In this document: piece after piece, positions 11,746 to 24,301 of the stretch
How positions within the stretch are numbered: position 1 is the first letter of the stretch
Layout of the letters: each line of letters starts with the position of its first letter
Source of the DNA: Gibbula magus
Taxonomy: Eukaryota > Mollusca > Gastropoda > Trochida > Trochidae
Direction: 5' to 3'
Assembly: GCA_936450465.1 (NCBI GenBank)
Contig: OW388298.1
Span: 13,098,895 to 13,162,894 of the forward strand
Length of the DNA stretch: 64,000 bases
The notes under the pieces: model-generated
Database searches by the model: none
What the model was told of the DNA's origin: nothing
What the model saw: only the letters and a program-made list of their open reading frames with translations
Position numbers and translations under genes: made by a program

Positions 11746-13516
11746 AATGGAGCCGTAGAACACCTCGAAAAGCCACTCTGAGCGCTTAAAATAATTAATT
11801 GTATATATTTTACGTGTGTAAATGTAACATATGGGGTTGGGATTAAGAGAGCACGACCCTGTGTTCAAACGGGTGTCGAGTTTGAATTTTTGGGACATTG
11901 AACTTTGACGATACAAAAATATTTCGATTTGAGTCGAGAGAAAGACGTTGCCAACCTTGGCTCACATTCGCGCATAGGGAAAACTGGTCGTTCATCTCTG
12001 TTGCGCAACATATTTGCGCTAAACGTTACCTTAGAATTTGATAATATGAAGAACTAAAAAATTATGGATTTGCAAATTCATTATTGCAGTGATATGCGGC
12101 GTTTCAGTGAAGATACTCCGTTATCAAGGAAACAAATGGTTGGCCAACGTGTAATGTCGGTTTCTGCACATGTACACTGTCGGCCAAAAGAAACGTCTAC
12201 TTGATTTTCCTTAAAATGAAAGATGAAATAATTTCTAAAATATAAAAAATGGCGGTCTCCATGTTATGCTTCACAGTAATTAATATATGAAAGTCTATTG
12301 AAATCGTGGAAAAACTGTAATTTGAATCAATTACATTCATGAAAACAAAGCCCAATGAAGACAGCTATTTCCGGTTGATTCACTTGCACACCGTAACCAC
12401 GTACATCTGTAGCTTCATCACCACTTTAAAGCGAAAGCGTACCTGTATTGTTGCTCTTGGTTGTATGAAAATATGTTTCAAATTTGTTTCTGGTCAGGCA
12501 CTGATCGAAAACTGAACAATTAGGTTGTCTCATTTCAACAATCGCCATTTTTTTGTGACATGACAACTTCTGAAATTTAGATATATTATGCAGAAATTGT
12601 GCAACTTCATAATGCTATAATATGACTAAACTGTACATTATAGTTTTTAAGAAATCTGATAAGATATCTGGTAGGCGTTTCTTTTGGCCGACAGTGTATA
12701 TGGCTGATTAAGAATAACTAATTGTCTTATATATTTGCAATTGGGTATGAATAAGCATGCCGAATTCGAATTTGTATCATCACATGTGGTATTTTATGAA
12801 AGCAAAATAGATATTATCAAAAATACTTAATGTAACTTTAAAAAATAAATCTTCATAATCCCCGTTCAATAGATTTTTTACTGGGGAAATATAGCAGTAC
12901 TTCTGCTTGTTCGATTAGCTTTTCTTACCAATCAGAATCTTGGATACAAGGGTGGTCATGAAACAGTGCATAACTGTATATATATATATATATATATATT
13001 GATTGATCATAGCCACTACAGCAGGGGCTCACAATCATACCGAGAAGCGAGATCAAGAATGTAACAGTTTATCCAGTTTCGGGGTCATCCACTTCACTGC
13101 TTCATTGTTTGGGGCATAATATCACGGATAATGTTGTAGACTTGATGTAGCTACATGTACGTTTTCTGTTTTCCCTATACTCTGGGAGCAAGGTTACCAG
13201 ACGACTGCTATATCCAGTTTTGTTCTGAGTATCCCGTTTTTCATGGAAGGAGACAGCAAACAGAAGGCTAGGGGGTAAACTAGGGCTTTTGTAATGTTCT
13301 CATATTCTCTGTGAAAATTCTGAAGCCTAATGAAACAACGTTTTCTTGTTTTCCATTATTAACATGAGAGACTACGTACAATGACACAATAAATCAACGA
13401 TATCAACGGAGAGAACAAATCTGTACTAATATCCACTATACAGCTCATGTGATCTGGTAAACAGAGAAATACGAACTATAGTTTATCCATTGTTTAGTAC
13501 AGCGTAGCCGGCAACG
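11746..13516. other. No gene; half of a fold-back element at 11972..12030
   Basis: 11972..12030 ('AGGGAAAACTGGTCGTTCAT' to 'TTGCGCTAAACGTTACC') is one arm of the inverted repeat seen complete at 58190..58335. A short (TA)n run lies at about 12978..13000. No other structure is supported. Confidence 0.55.
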
Positions 13517-15097
13517 ATGATTCTCAATCAAACAAGGACGTTATGCTTGTTGAACTATTTCATGTTGGCTCTTGCGTTTAAAAGGTACAAGAACGTTGGT
13601 CCAAAACTGTGTGAGAGTATTTGCATGAGAACGGTCGGATGTAATCGCTACAAATACAACAGTGTGCTCCTGTCGTGTCATTTACAAAGTCGTTTGGGGA
13701 AAACAAGAGGTGGTACAATTTTAACATACGTCGAGTTACCAAAGGTAAATATGATAATACAGTGTTCTGAGTAACAGTCTGGCATACAGTCTCATTAAAA
13801 TCGACCCTATTCCGAGAATGAAAGTTACAAAATTATGATGCCATCGTCAATGTCGAGCATACGAACCTATTTCCTTTCTTGATCCTTAGCTCGTTAGGCT
13901 CCAATCTAATCACAACTAGATGTAATCCTATTCCAGTAATTCCTCGACGTTCTATTTTATAGGTGTATTTACTGAGTCATTAAAGAAACACCGCGTCGAG
14001 AGTAAAAATCAGATCATGTGTATCTATCTATGCTGATTAACGTGTCTGCTAACAAGTCACAGACACCAAATTCAGACAATTGACGTAATTGGTAATAAAA
14101 ACTGCTGCATGTAGACAGTGAAGTGAAGCGTAACTCGTTAGCAGACACTCTAATCAGCTCAGTGAGATATAGATGAGACTCATTGTTATGCTCGACGCGG
14201 TGTCCCTTTAAGTAATTTACACATAATTACTGACAGGTTTAGAAAATATGTACATTTTCTTATTTCACATATTTACTGTTATGTACATTCCGTACAGACA
14301 AATGTATTTTGTCAATATATTAAATGCTAAACAATTCAGCACGAAACCTCACACAAGCAGGATCATGGACAAATTCCAAACGCAAGGCATAACTTTCGCC
14401 AGTCTCCATTACTGGCTGATTTAATCCTTGCAGTATTTCCCTCGCTTTGTTGAAGATAGTGGGTCGCTGCACCTGAAATGCATAGTAGGCCCGGATTTCC
14501 TAGCACAGATATCTCAAGGAAAAACTTGTTTGATCATGGACAGTAGAAAGGTTTTGTTCGTTCAGAGTAATCCTTGTTCATTCCATTTAAATCTTCATAA
14601 AACTCAATTTCACATTCGGGGATTGAATAAATTGTTTTTGCACGTTATTGGAGACTTTCTTTACACCTATTTGACATTTAATCAATTTATTGGTATGAGA
14701 AGTGTAGATGTAGCAATGGTGTCATTGCTGCAAGAATTATATTGATTGTCCATTACTTTAAAGAATTAAAAAGGTTTACAGGACTCAACATAAGGTCCCT
14801 ATGGAAATCTCAACAAGTCATCCCCGCCACACTTCAGAGCGTCAGGACCGTGTTTCGTAATGTTTGGCGTTCATATTCTTTCAAAACAAGAAAAGCCTTT
14901 AAAAAGGCACGGCTGGAGGCACCTTGTTAAAGCTAAAATAGTATAAAAAGAATGTGTATGTCATATGTACATATAGCAAAATGAAAATTGCATCGTGGCC
15001 ATTTTTGGGGTAAAAGCTTTGATTGCTAACCACACAATAAGTTGTTCAATTTAAGAGTCTCAAATCAAATAATTGTACCGCGATCGTTAACGTTGGT

Positions 15098-15159
<62 letters not shown>

Positions 15160-18100
15160 TGTATCAAAACTTTACATACATTGTTTCTTCATAATAAAAT
15201 TCTATTATATATAATCTATCATTTGAAAATAAAAGTGAATATTCTTCCCCGATACATTTTAACATATTTTGAAGTAGACCTTTATTGTGAATTTAATCAG
15301 ATCGTTGTATAGAGTTGTGTCATTGCTAGATTCCAGCAATAAATATATGTAGGCCTATCTTCCCTGAAACAAGCCGTCAACAATTTGTTAAAACGTTGCT
15401 GATTTAAAATACACCAATTCGATTGATAATGAAGCATATTTCGGTTTATCTGTGGAAGGAAGGGATATGGATCTATTTTAGGTCCAAGGATAATGACCCG
15501 GTATCCCCATGCTTGGTGCTTTCAGTTTGAAAATACATATGGTTCTATCAAATATTTGTTTTTACATGTACATGCTTCACTGTCACTTCAGTACATAGAT
15601 AACAATTATACATGTCTCATTGGCATTGGTAAGGTTGATCGACCGCTAATATTATCGTTAAGTAGATGCTTGTGTCGCGGGGATAACATGTGCGTGTAAA
15701 GTTTCTTGGACTTTACGAAACTGCAGTGCGAAATATGCACTCCAATTGGTACATGTCTGCTCATTCAGGTGTGAAATGACTTTGAATTAAAAAAAATTAT
15801 GTTTACTAACGTTCAGATACTAAATATCTCAACGGTAGTTTCAATTTGAGGTGTTTACTAGAAAAATCTCTTTTCGCAATAAAAGGGGATAATTATTTCG
15901 GATAACCCACATGGTCACATGGTTAAAAATTAGCCACAGCTGTGTTCATTAGTCATGTACTTTTTCCACAATATGAAAAGGCCAAGCATGAAAGTTTAAA
16001 CATTTTGAATATTCAAACTGTAATATAGAGTTTAAATTTCAACTGAGTATACCAATAAACTGCAGAGTCAATGGCTGTTTTTGTTGCAGAACAAAGACCA
16101 GGATGTATCTAGGTTAAAACCTAACTGTCGAGCAGGATCAAGGAAATTCTATAGCAAAATGGGGATTTTGAAATGTCTTTCTGGTGAGTAAAACAGGCAT
16201 ATCAACAGCAGACATACTATAAAAGCTACTGTATGGATCTGATATGTATATTTCATAGAGTAAAGTAGAAACCGTATCAGTTAAGCAGTCGATTGAATAA
16301 AGAGATAATTTCACTGTTATTTCGGGACAATAGCATATCAAGTTTATGATTCATTTCAACGACTATAGCAGCGGCAGTATATAATCTTCAGGGTTAAAAT
16401 AGCCGTGTAACATATTATTAATTAATTATTATCAATTATAGCAAGGCCAAAAGCTGTGCAAGTATGTGATTCATCTTCACGATTATAGCAGGGCCAACAG
16501 CAGTGTTGTTATTTATATAATTCCTCTTCACAAGCTGAAACATGCAATGCAAATCTTTGTTCTTATCATCAATTAATATTTACAAATTAATGCAGACCGT
16601 CCTTGTAAAATAAAGTTCTTGCAGGAATTCTAGATTTTTGCTTTTTTGATCTAAAATAAAAATGAACAGATTTCGAAAAAATTATTCTATACATATTTAT
16701 TTTCCAACAACTACCTATTCTAGCAGGTCGCAATAACATGTGTTTTCAGGTAAAACATGGAAAAATACAGGGGTATAACGTGTTTCTAAACAGGTACTAG
16801 GTAACATCCTGATTAAATAACCCTGACATTGCAATCAAGCATGCATGGTCATCTTAAGATGGTTTATTTTTAAAATAGTCTATCATGGAATAAATTGTTC
16901 AAAATTTAACTTATGTTATCAATGTAGTACTTTGATAATAAAATCGATTTGTAGTCTGACATCCTTACCATAAACGTAGAATATCTGATAAAAAGTATAC
17001 TTAATTAATTCGAATGTTTGAAATGTGTCCTCTTCATACTTCAAATGATTAAACATTATATAATGTGTTCACTCAATATGAATATGATGCACGATTTATT
17101 TATTAATTTCTCTTGCATCTATATAGTATAGTTTTGATTTACCCCCCTATGAATGTGTTGACATACTTTTAAGGGTTGTCTGTTATTTGAAATTAAAACG
17201 AGTAACCTTTATCGCAAAGATTTTCCTGCTTTAAAGCCCTCTTAAAAATAACTTGCACTCACAACTAGAAGTTTACAGACAGGTAGCCATGATGTGACTA
17301 TATATTTCCACAAGATTTGATTTGGTTTGCAGTCAAATTAAAATAAACTCCCAAAGGATTTTCTATTACTCTTCCTTGTTGTTGTATGACTTCCTTGTTA
17401 ATAATTTGGGCGTATCAACAGCAGACATACTATAAAAGCGACTTTGACGATCTGTCATTTATATTTCATACAGTGAAGTAGAACCTTTATGAGTTTAGCA
17501 ACTGATAAAATAAACATATAATTCAATTTCAAGAATTTATAATATAAATAATTGTACAAATAAATATATAATTTCCTCTTCACGCGATGAAATATAAATA
17601 GCACTTAACAGGAAATATCAAATGTTTCATTTTATCGTATTTTGAAAATACTGGAAGGTTCTTAAGTTAAGTTTATTTTGATAAATAATTCTAGATCGCA
17701 GCGCCTCCTTGGTATTCATATGTACAAAATAATGGAAAGTTTGATTGAAGTTCATTTTAATAACACACTCAATATAGCTTCACCTCATGGGGGTTTATGT
17801 TTAAAAAACAATGGAAAGATTCGTAAGCGAAGTTCATTTTAAAAACAAATTCAAGATCACTTTGGCTCGAAAGGGGGCATGTCTCAGCCAATTGTCTGTC
17901 TATTGCAGAAAAAAATCTTTTTATTATTTTAAAATGTTGACTGAAAAAAATCTACTGCATAAATAATATATATTAGAAGACACGTTAAACAGACATCCGC
18001 TGGCATGTAAACTAACGGGCAAAAGAAAGTACTCCACCTCGGTTGGTTTCGATTATTTCAATATGTAGAGATCAGATGCATTTGACTATTGCACATACAA

Positions 18101-19368
18101 TAATACTTATCTGCACTAGTGTGAATGAATTAATTGGTGACTGTGGTTACATTTTAGTTAAAGTATCTTTGTTTAATCAAGACAGAGATGAAATTTACAC
18201 CAACATGACCCCTTCCATGTTTAAAATGTTGTTAATGTGAGCAGAATCAGGCACATTTATTAATTTTCACATATAATATGTCTTATATGTCGATGAACAG
18301 TCTTGTAACATCAAAAATAAATTTTGAAGAAATCTAAAATTTAAAGTTTAATTTTTTTATAAAGAAAATTTAAAAACATGTAGAAGTATTCTTTGACTGC
18401 TGACCTAACACCTTTTTTTTAGTTTTAGATTATGACATCGAAAATTTGAGATATTTGCAATTAAAATCATACATATGATAAAATCAACAGAAGTGAACTT
18501 TGCCTTGCAGTTAGAAGGAAAGAAATCACACGTGAAGGGTCGGTGCAAATTTGAATCAGCCTAACTGTTTTGCTTGTTATTATTTTCAAATGATTGTTAG
18601 AATATATTCACCAAACATATCTAAATATTCAGATTGTTTTCTTTTTAAGACTTGCCGAAGGAATCAAAAACCAAACTGCTGATTTTCGCACGAAGAGGAC
18701 AAGCCTTTCATTTTTTCTTTGGGAGGAACTTTATTTCCAAAATCGAAGTTACTGTAAGAACAATCCTCTCCGTCAAAGCGTTCCACGGTGGAATGCTAGT
18801 TCTTACCAATAAATATCGTTTATTTATAAAATGGAATATGGATGACTATGGCATTGAACTTAAACCGGTAGGGAAAGTAAGTGTAATGGATGTAGATAAA
18901 GACTACATATTTTGTGTTCATCGTACTAATCTCCTTTCAAAGATGACGTTTCATTCAGGATTTCGATTGATCACATCTATATATAGTTCACCAAACGCTT
19001 TGACAGTAGATGGGGTCAATAAAACAATCTTCATGGCACATGACCGAGGAATTTTCATGTGTTCGTACACTGGAATGAAAAAAAGTGAAATCGATTTCGT
19101 CCCACGGGTGATGTTTCTTGAAGGGAATGTTCTTTTTGCACAAAAGAAAGACGACAATAATATATACCGTTTTTACTCTGGCAAATTTGAACAAACACCA
19201 ATTACGGAATTCAATAGCTCTTTTAACGACCTATGTGTTTATAAAGGCATTCTTTACCTCATCCAGTGGAGTCCATGCATGTTGTACGTATGGACCGGTC
19301 CTAATCACCGTAAAACGTACATTTTCCCAGAAACAGTTAACCAATGCTGTTGCAGTGTTATGCCATAA
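13517..19368 (+). CDS. PAN/apple-like plus beta-propeller-like secreted protein, 3 exons (paralogue 2)
   Basis: Manual model: exon 1 13517..13744 (donor AAG|GTAAAT), exon 2 16090..16183 (acceptor TTGTTGCAG, donor CTG|GTGAGT), exon 3 18650..19368 (acceptor after a T-rich tract). Exon 1 ends in phase 0 and exon 2 in phase 1, which fits the two bases opening exon 3. The total is 1041 bp, or 346 aa plus stop. Residues 9-21 form a hydrophobic leader. C32, C36, C42 and C54, with 'CNRYKYNSVLLSCHLQ', resemble a PAN/apple fold. Exon 2 adds C89 and C105. Residues 108-346 form the propeller-like part shared with 2263..2987. An extracellular adhesion or recognition role is inference only. Introns hold a TTAA MITE, a partial 9-bp-TSD element and a (TA)n tract. 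Exon 2 is the least certain part: its support is splice sites and phase. Confidence 0.7.
13980..14211. mobile_element. TTAA-flanked MITE, family C (232 bp), in intron 1
   Basis: TTAA at 13980 and 14208 bracket inverted ends AGAAACACCGCGTCGAGAGT and 'GCTCGACGCGGTGTCCCTT'. The interior 'AACGTGTCTGCTAACAAG' and 'AGCGTAACTCGTTAGCAGAC' also pair. The full related copy is 42621..42930. Confidence 0.85.
14372..14520 (+). mobile_element. Partial copy of the 9-bp-TSD element of 32659..32879
   Basis: 'CCAAACGCAAGGCATAACTT', 'GCCAGTCTCCATTACTGGCT', 'CTTGCAGTATTTCCCTCG' and 'GCACCTGAAATGCAT' align with 32659..32879. The right inverted terminus is missing, so the copy is truncated. The open frame beginning at 14428 is a by-product of this repeat. 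Confidence 0.7.
15102..15157. repeat. (TA)n microsatellite
   Basis: About 28 uninterrupted TA units inside intron 1 of the PAN-propeller gene. Confidence 0.97.
16196..17530 (+). repeat. Dispersed direct repeat in intron 2
   Basis: 'TATCAACAGCAGACATACTA' with 'TATAAAAGC' follows at about 16200 and again at about 17414, and each continues about 100 bp with diverging similarity ('atatttcata', 'gaagtagaa'). The first copy starts 15 bp after the exon 2 donor. No second copy of exon 2 precedes the later repeat. Confidence 0.65.
17645..17880 (+). repeat. Degenerate ~105-bp tandem repeat
   Basis: Two to three units share 'ATGGAAAG', 'GAAGTTCATTTTAA' and 'TCAAGATC'-like words at roughly 105-bp spacing within intron 2. 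Confidence 0.55.
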
Positions 19369-19382
19369 ACTGCACATGCTTC

Positions 19383-19474
19383 TTAAAGGAGCTGTAGCAC
19401 GTTTTTAAAAAAAATATTTTCCTTTTCGTAAGATCACTCTATTTCAGTAAGAACGAAGTGCTACAGCGCCTTAA
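19383..19474. mobile_element. TTAA-flanked MITE, family A, 92-bp deletion form in a 3' UTR
   Basis: TTAA at 19383 and 19471 bracket AGGAGCTGTAGCACGTTTTT and 'GAAGTGCTACAGCGCC'. The paralogous 3' UTR at 2999 has a single TTAA between the same flanks ('acatgct' before, 'CGTGTGATTT' after), i.e. the unoccupied site. This fixes both the boundaries and the TTAA duplication. Confidence 0.92.
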
Positions 19475-19580
19475 CGTGTGATTTATTTTTGTTAAAGGTT
19501 TCCATTCTGTAGAACAAAGGAAATTCAAATAATACACTGAAGACGTATATCACATGTCAAAATCTTGATAAATTAATCAA

Positions 19581-19586
19581 AATAAA
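19581..19586 (+). promoter_or_regulatory. Candidate polyadenylation signal AATAAA
   Basis: AATAAA about 215 bp after the stop of the PAN-propeller gene. It is the first good hexamer downstream but is not otherwise supported. Confidence 0.35.
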
Positions 19587-19780
19587 TTAGTTTCAAATAT
19601 GAATATTCATCCTTCCTGTTTTGACTTCCATCAGGGTACATTGAAGTAGTTATCGAGAAACAAGAATCAGAAATAATAATGTTAGAAGACGAAATTAAAG
19701 TCATGATTTTGAAAGTTGGCATACGGCTGCAGTTTATTATTTAAATTTCCTTAAATACCTTACGGTTGACACTTCATACC

Positions 19781-20966
19781 TTTTTAGCTCATCAGGCCTG
19801 AAAGCAGCAATGAGCTTATGGCATGGCATGGCGTCCGGCGTCCGTCTATCCGTCCTTCCGTAAACTTTTCGCTTTTTCGACTTCTTCTCCAGAACCAATG
19901 ACTCCATAGAGCTGAAATTTTGTGTACATACTCCTTAGCTAATAGGGACTCTAAATTGTAGATTTGGTGACCCCGTGACCACAAATCAGGTCACAGGGGT
20001 CACATGCTTAAAAACCTATATTCATCTTCTTCTCCAGTTCCAAAAGGTCTAAAGAGCTGAAAAGTTGTGTGCAGACTCCTTGGCCAATGGGGATTCTAAA
20101 TTGTAGATTTCGTGACCCCGTGACCACAAATCAGGTCACAGGGGTCACATGCTTAAAAAACTATTTTCACCTCCTCTCCAGTTCCAAAAGGTCTAAAGAG
20201 CTGAAAAGTTGTGTGCAGACTCCTTGGCAAAGAGGGATTCTAAATTGTAGATTCGTGACCCCGTGACCACAAATGGGGTCACAGGGGTCACATGCTTAAA
20301 AACCTATTTTCATTTTCTTCTCCAGTTCCAAAATGTCTAGAGAGCTGAAAAGGTGGGTGCAGACTTATTGGCCAAGGGGGTTTCTTAATTGTAGACTTCG
20401 TGACCCCGTGACCCCAAATGGGGTCACAGGGGTCACATGCTTAAACACCTATTTTCATCTTCTTCTCCAGTTCCAAAAAGTCTAAAGAGCTGAAAAGTTG
20501 TGTGCAGACTCCATGGCCAATGGGGATTCTCAATTGTAGATTTCGTGACCCCGTGACCCTAAATGGGGTCGCAGGGGTCACATGCTTAAAAACCTATTTT
20601 CATCTTCTTCTCCAGTTCCGAACGGTCTAGATAGCTGAAATGGGGATTCAAAATTGTAAATTGTGTGACCCTGTGACCTCAATCTAGATCCCGGGTCACG
20701 ACCCAAAAATCTATGTTCATCTTTATCGCAATTATGTAAAGCTCTAGAAAGGTGAAGTGTTGTGTAGATACTCAGAGGCCAAAGGTAATTCTAAATTGTA
20801 GGATTGGTGACCCTGTTACTCCAAATGTTGGTCACAGGGGTCATGATTTAATAACCTATTCTTTCCTTGTGAATAAGGTATTACTTGAGATAACTTAGAT
20901 ATTCAACCTTAGATAATAAATCAATGAAATCCTGCTTGAGCTACAGAACCAATGGCTCTATTTTTT
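19781..20966 (+). mobile_element. Pearl/Helitron-like element with ~7 tandem 145-bp units
   Basis: It opens at TTTTTAGCTCATCAGGCCTG, continues through 'GGCATGGCGTCCGGCGTCCG' and the subterminal 'AACTTTTCGCTTTTTCGAC', then about seven units with 'CTTCTTCTCCAGTTCCAAAA', 'GTGTGCAGACTCCTTGG' and 'GTGACCCCGTGACC'. It closes with 'CTTGAGATAACTTAGATATT' and 'AGATAATAAATCAATGAA'. Both ends match the inverted copy at 37144..40556, so this is one family with defined ends and variable core copy number. Confidence 0.85.
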
Positions 20967-22025
20967 TCAATATGAATTACACACACCTATCTATGAATAA
21001 AACAGCGAGATCGTCCACCATTTTTAAATGCTATACTGTCATTGGAATTATGTAGACTGAGCTCAGTCTACAGTGTTGCTGAAGGCGTGACTGTTGCCAG
21101 TCTCCATTATTGGCTGATAAAGGCCTTGCAATATTTCCTTAAGATATATGTGTTAGGAAATCGGGGTCCACTATGCATTTCAGGTGCAGCGACCCACTAT
21201 CTTGGTACGGCATAGCGAAGGAAATACTGCGAGACCCAAATCAGCCAGTAATGGAGACATGTATTACATACCCATGTAAAATACAGGCGTGCAATGATGC
21301 ACGGATGATGCATTCGAATTCCGTATTACACGCCAAATTAAAAAAAACGAGATATTTCCCGTTTTCTTCGTACCTAAATGTAGACATTCAATGACATAAA
21401 ACTTTCGATGATAGAGACTGCTCATGTGATATGTTCAGTACTTTTCACGCAATGTATCTTCAAAGTAAAAGTTAAATATGTATGATCATCTTTTCATTCC
21501 TTTTAAATTAATATTTCTAACGTATATATCCAATCATATCGTCCGATAGAAAAATCATTCAACAAAATTATAGCATCAAACTTAAAAGTTTAAGTCAACG
21601 ATAAAGTCATATTTTCACGCCTGAAGCATAGTACCCTTCTAAACTTACCACAGCCTTTCGTGATCCCCACAAACGTCGCCATTATAAGTGTAGGAAAATG
21701 GGCAACCGATCACACACGATGGTTATCGTTTTGCACGAGCAAGTTTGTCAGACTCTGAGAACAGAGGAGGAAATACGACGAAATTCAAGTGTGTTTAGGG
21801 GACGCAATCGGTGGATAGAAGCAGCTTTTATCTTGACAGGATTACATGTTGACAGCTGTCGTATTGATTTTCGCAATCGTTTTGCCCGTTCAGCCAACTG
21901 TTTATGTCCCACAATCCCTCTATTTATAGCAATAAACCATTTCGTTTTAACGCTGTATCTGAATATCTGAATATATAAATTAGTTTTAAAATTATTTCAA
22001 TTTGTTGACCTCTGATCATGCATCT
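20967..22025. other. No gene; partial 9-bp-TSD element at ~21093..21265
   Basis: 21093..21265 carries 'GCCAGTCTCCATTATTGGCT' and its inverted partner 'CAGCCAGTAATGGAGAC', a diverged copy of the element at 32659. The palindrome AGACTGAGCTCAGTCT sits at about 21056. The open frame at 21698 (90 codons) shows no recognisable family. Confidence 0.5.
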
Positions 22026-22255
22026 TTAAAGGTGCATCCATCTTGTTATTAAGGGTCACATACGGAAAGCGTTATAAAGGTCAAGTGATGATGCCGGTGA
22101 TGGTGGTGATGTCAAGTATGATGACTGTCACTAAGTGCCCATGTGTGCTGTAGACACATGACTTACCAGGTTATTTTGTTGAACTTGAATGTGAATCTAG
22201 TCAATTATGCTAGGACTGGCATGTACGGAAGCGCATTAGTGTCACGATGAAAAGA
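22026..22255. mobile_element. TTAA-type MITE, family B, truncated
   Basis: TTAA at 22026 is followed by AGGTGCATCCATCTTGTTAT and 'GGGTCACATACGGAAAGCGT', matching the end of 50724..51215. The opposite end was not found. Confidence 0.6.
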
Positions 22256-22261
22256 AAATGG

Positions 22262-22414
22262 TGATAGTATCTCCTACGTAGGAGATAGTATCTCTTACGT
22301 AGGAGATAGTATCTCTTACGTAGGACTTAGTATTTCCTACGTAGGACTTTGTATCTCCTACGTAGGACATAGTATCTCCTACGTAGTACTTAGTATCTCC
22401 TACGTAGGAGATAA
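22262..22414. repeat. Array of the palindrome TCCTACGTAGGA
   Basis: About seven units of TCCTACGTAGGA or one-base variants, spaced about 20-22 bp by 'GATAGTATC'-like linkers. Because each unit is its own reverse complement, the array can fold at many registers. A second array lies at 25085..25290. Confidence 0.92.
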
Positions 22415-22705
22415 CTTCTATAAAGCCTGGACCACTTTATCACATCTAGGGTTGTTCACAATTGTATTAAACACAAGTATACGCGTATAGTGTATGTGAA
22501 CTCTCGTGTATATGTATAAGAATGAAGAGCAACTTTATGGATACCCAACTTATTTATTATATGTAGACGACGTTTCGACATAGAATAAATAAGTTGTGTA
22601 TCCATGAAATTGTTCTTCATTCTTCATCTAGAATGCCCATCAAAAATATTGTGTATATGATATGATGTATAAGTATATGATAGTATATATGGCCATTAAA
22701 ACGCT

Positions 22706-23170
22706 TTAAATAGTCTGTAGCTGTATTTTGTTTTCTCAATTTTGCAATATATTTTACAGTTTAAACAATATATTGTTATGTTAGAGGGTAAGACATCGCC
22801 TTACATGATCCGATAAGCCTGCATCCATAGATAAAGGTTATCCTTATTGACATAAAATGGTGCGACGTATAAAGCGACATAGGTGTGGAACTTGTGGTGT
22901 GGATTTGTAGGTCATTGAGAGTTCAGACAACAAGATAATTGACCATTCTTTCATGGTTCCATATTCAAAACTCTACTTTGAGTGTTTAGGTATCGCTACG
23001 GCCGATGGCCACTCGAAGGGAAATGGACTCGCATGGCTTAACCGAAAAGTGTACATTCGTTGTACATTCTTTTTATTGATTCGTGAGTATCATTTAGCCA
23101 TTAGTAAGACTTATTTACCTTTTCGTGAGATCATTTTTTTATTAAGAAAAACGTGCTAGAGCGCCTTTAA
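22706..23170. mobile_element. TTAA-type MITE, family A long form (inverted orientation)
   Basis: The right end 'AAAAACGTGCTAGAGCGCCT' with TTAA at 23167 is clear, and the left end (TTAA 22706, 'AGTCTGTAGCTGTATTTTG') is decayed. 'TTAGAGGGTAAGACATCGCC' and 'GGCCACTCGAAGGGAAATGG' match the inverse of 24302..24800. Confidence 0.7.
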
Positions 23171-24301
23171 GTACTTTATATATTGGTATCTATAGAAGTA
23201 GAGTTGATTGAGCGATCATGTGTTATGCAATCCAGTATAGTTTTGCATTGAACGATTATATTTAATAAACTGATATTAATTCAATAGTTCACGGTAGATC
23301 TCTTCATTTTTCCAAAACACTATGATATGATTGCGGTTTCCCTATTTATGTTTTGGAATATCAGTTTTAAACTCCTTCAATAATTTAAGAACAGTCAATA
23401 TTTCCGTGAAATGAAAATCCACGGTCATTGTCACTACTAGCGACCTAATTACACTTTGAACGTGGTGTTGGACATTTGTTACACGACGTCACTCAAAACA
23501 TTACTCAACAATAAAGGATCTCAGCTTCAATAATTAATTACCGTTAATGAATTTCTGTACCCTTGATGTTATGAATGTACTGGAGAAGAATAGTTAGCGA
23601 TAAATGTAAATTTAGATTGTTTTATATTGATTTATTTGCACATTTACACACTGATTAAATATCAATAATAAACTTCCAATATACCTAACCTATTTTGACA
23701 AGTGTATTTACCATATGGGTAAATTAACCATCTAAAGTGACGAATTTTAAAATCTACCTCAGTTGTTAAGTGTTCTTATTGTCATTTGTAGCATGTCGTC
23801 ATTCGAACGACAGTAGAACTACTGCTGATATGAGATGTATACATCTAATTACATATAACTTATTTGAGTGGTATTTTGTATGTTTGAAGTGAAATAAGAA
23901 CAATTAATTTTAAATAAATGAGGTTGCTTATCCATAAATGAGTGTTGTTATTTGACTCTCATTTAATTACATATAATTCCAATCAAATATTTAATGAGTG
24001 AAATGAAGTAAGACTTCTAAATAACAACTTCGTAAATGTGAACAGGAATGGCGACTCGACTCGTAGTATGTGCTTACTCCATTTTCAGGTCTGAAATATA
24101 TGCTTATTCGATTTCAAAGCAAACCTTTTGTAAAACAATCTGAGACCAAGTACACAAGACAAATAAACATATCAAATAGATAAGAATGTGCCTCATTTAA
24201 GCAAACAAATTAACTTTTGTCATATGTTCAATCCTATGCCAGGACCCCTTCCAATGCCTAACAAAGTTTTATGTTGTCAGTTGTCTCCAAACCCTAACCC
24301 T
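23171..24301. other. No feature recognised
   Basis: AT-rich, without supported ORFs or repeats. Confidence 0.4.

Noticed and set aside
14428..14745. 105-codon ORF inside the PAN-propeller gene intron
   Set aside because: Its first part lies in a dispersed repeat (14372..14520), and no family resemblance or splice fit was seen.
15493..15699. Possible extra exon of the PAN-propeller gene
   Set aside because: The plausible acceptor before it gives an immediate in-frame stop, and its phase does not fit.
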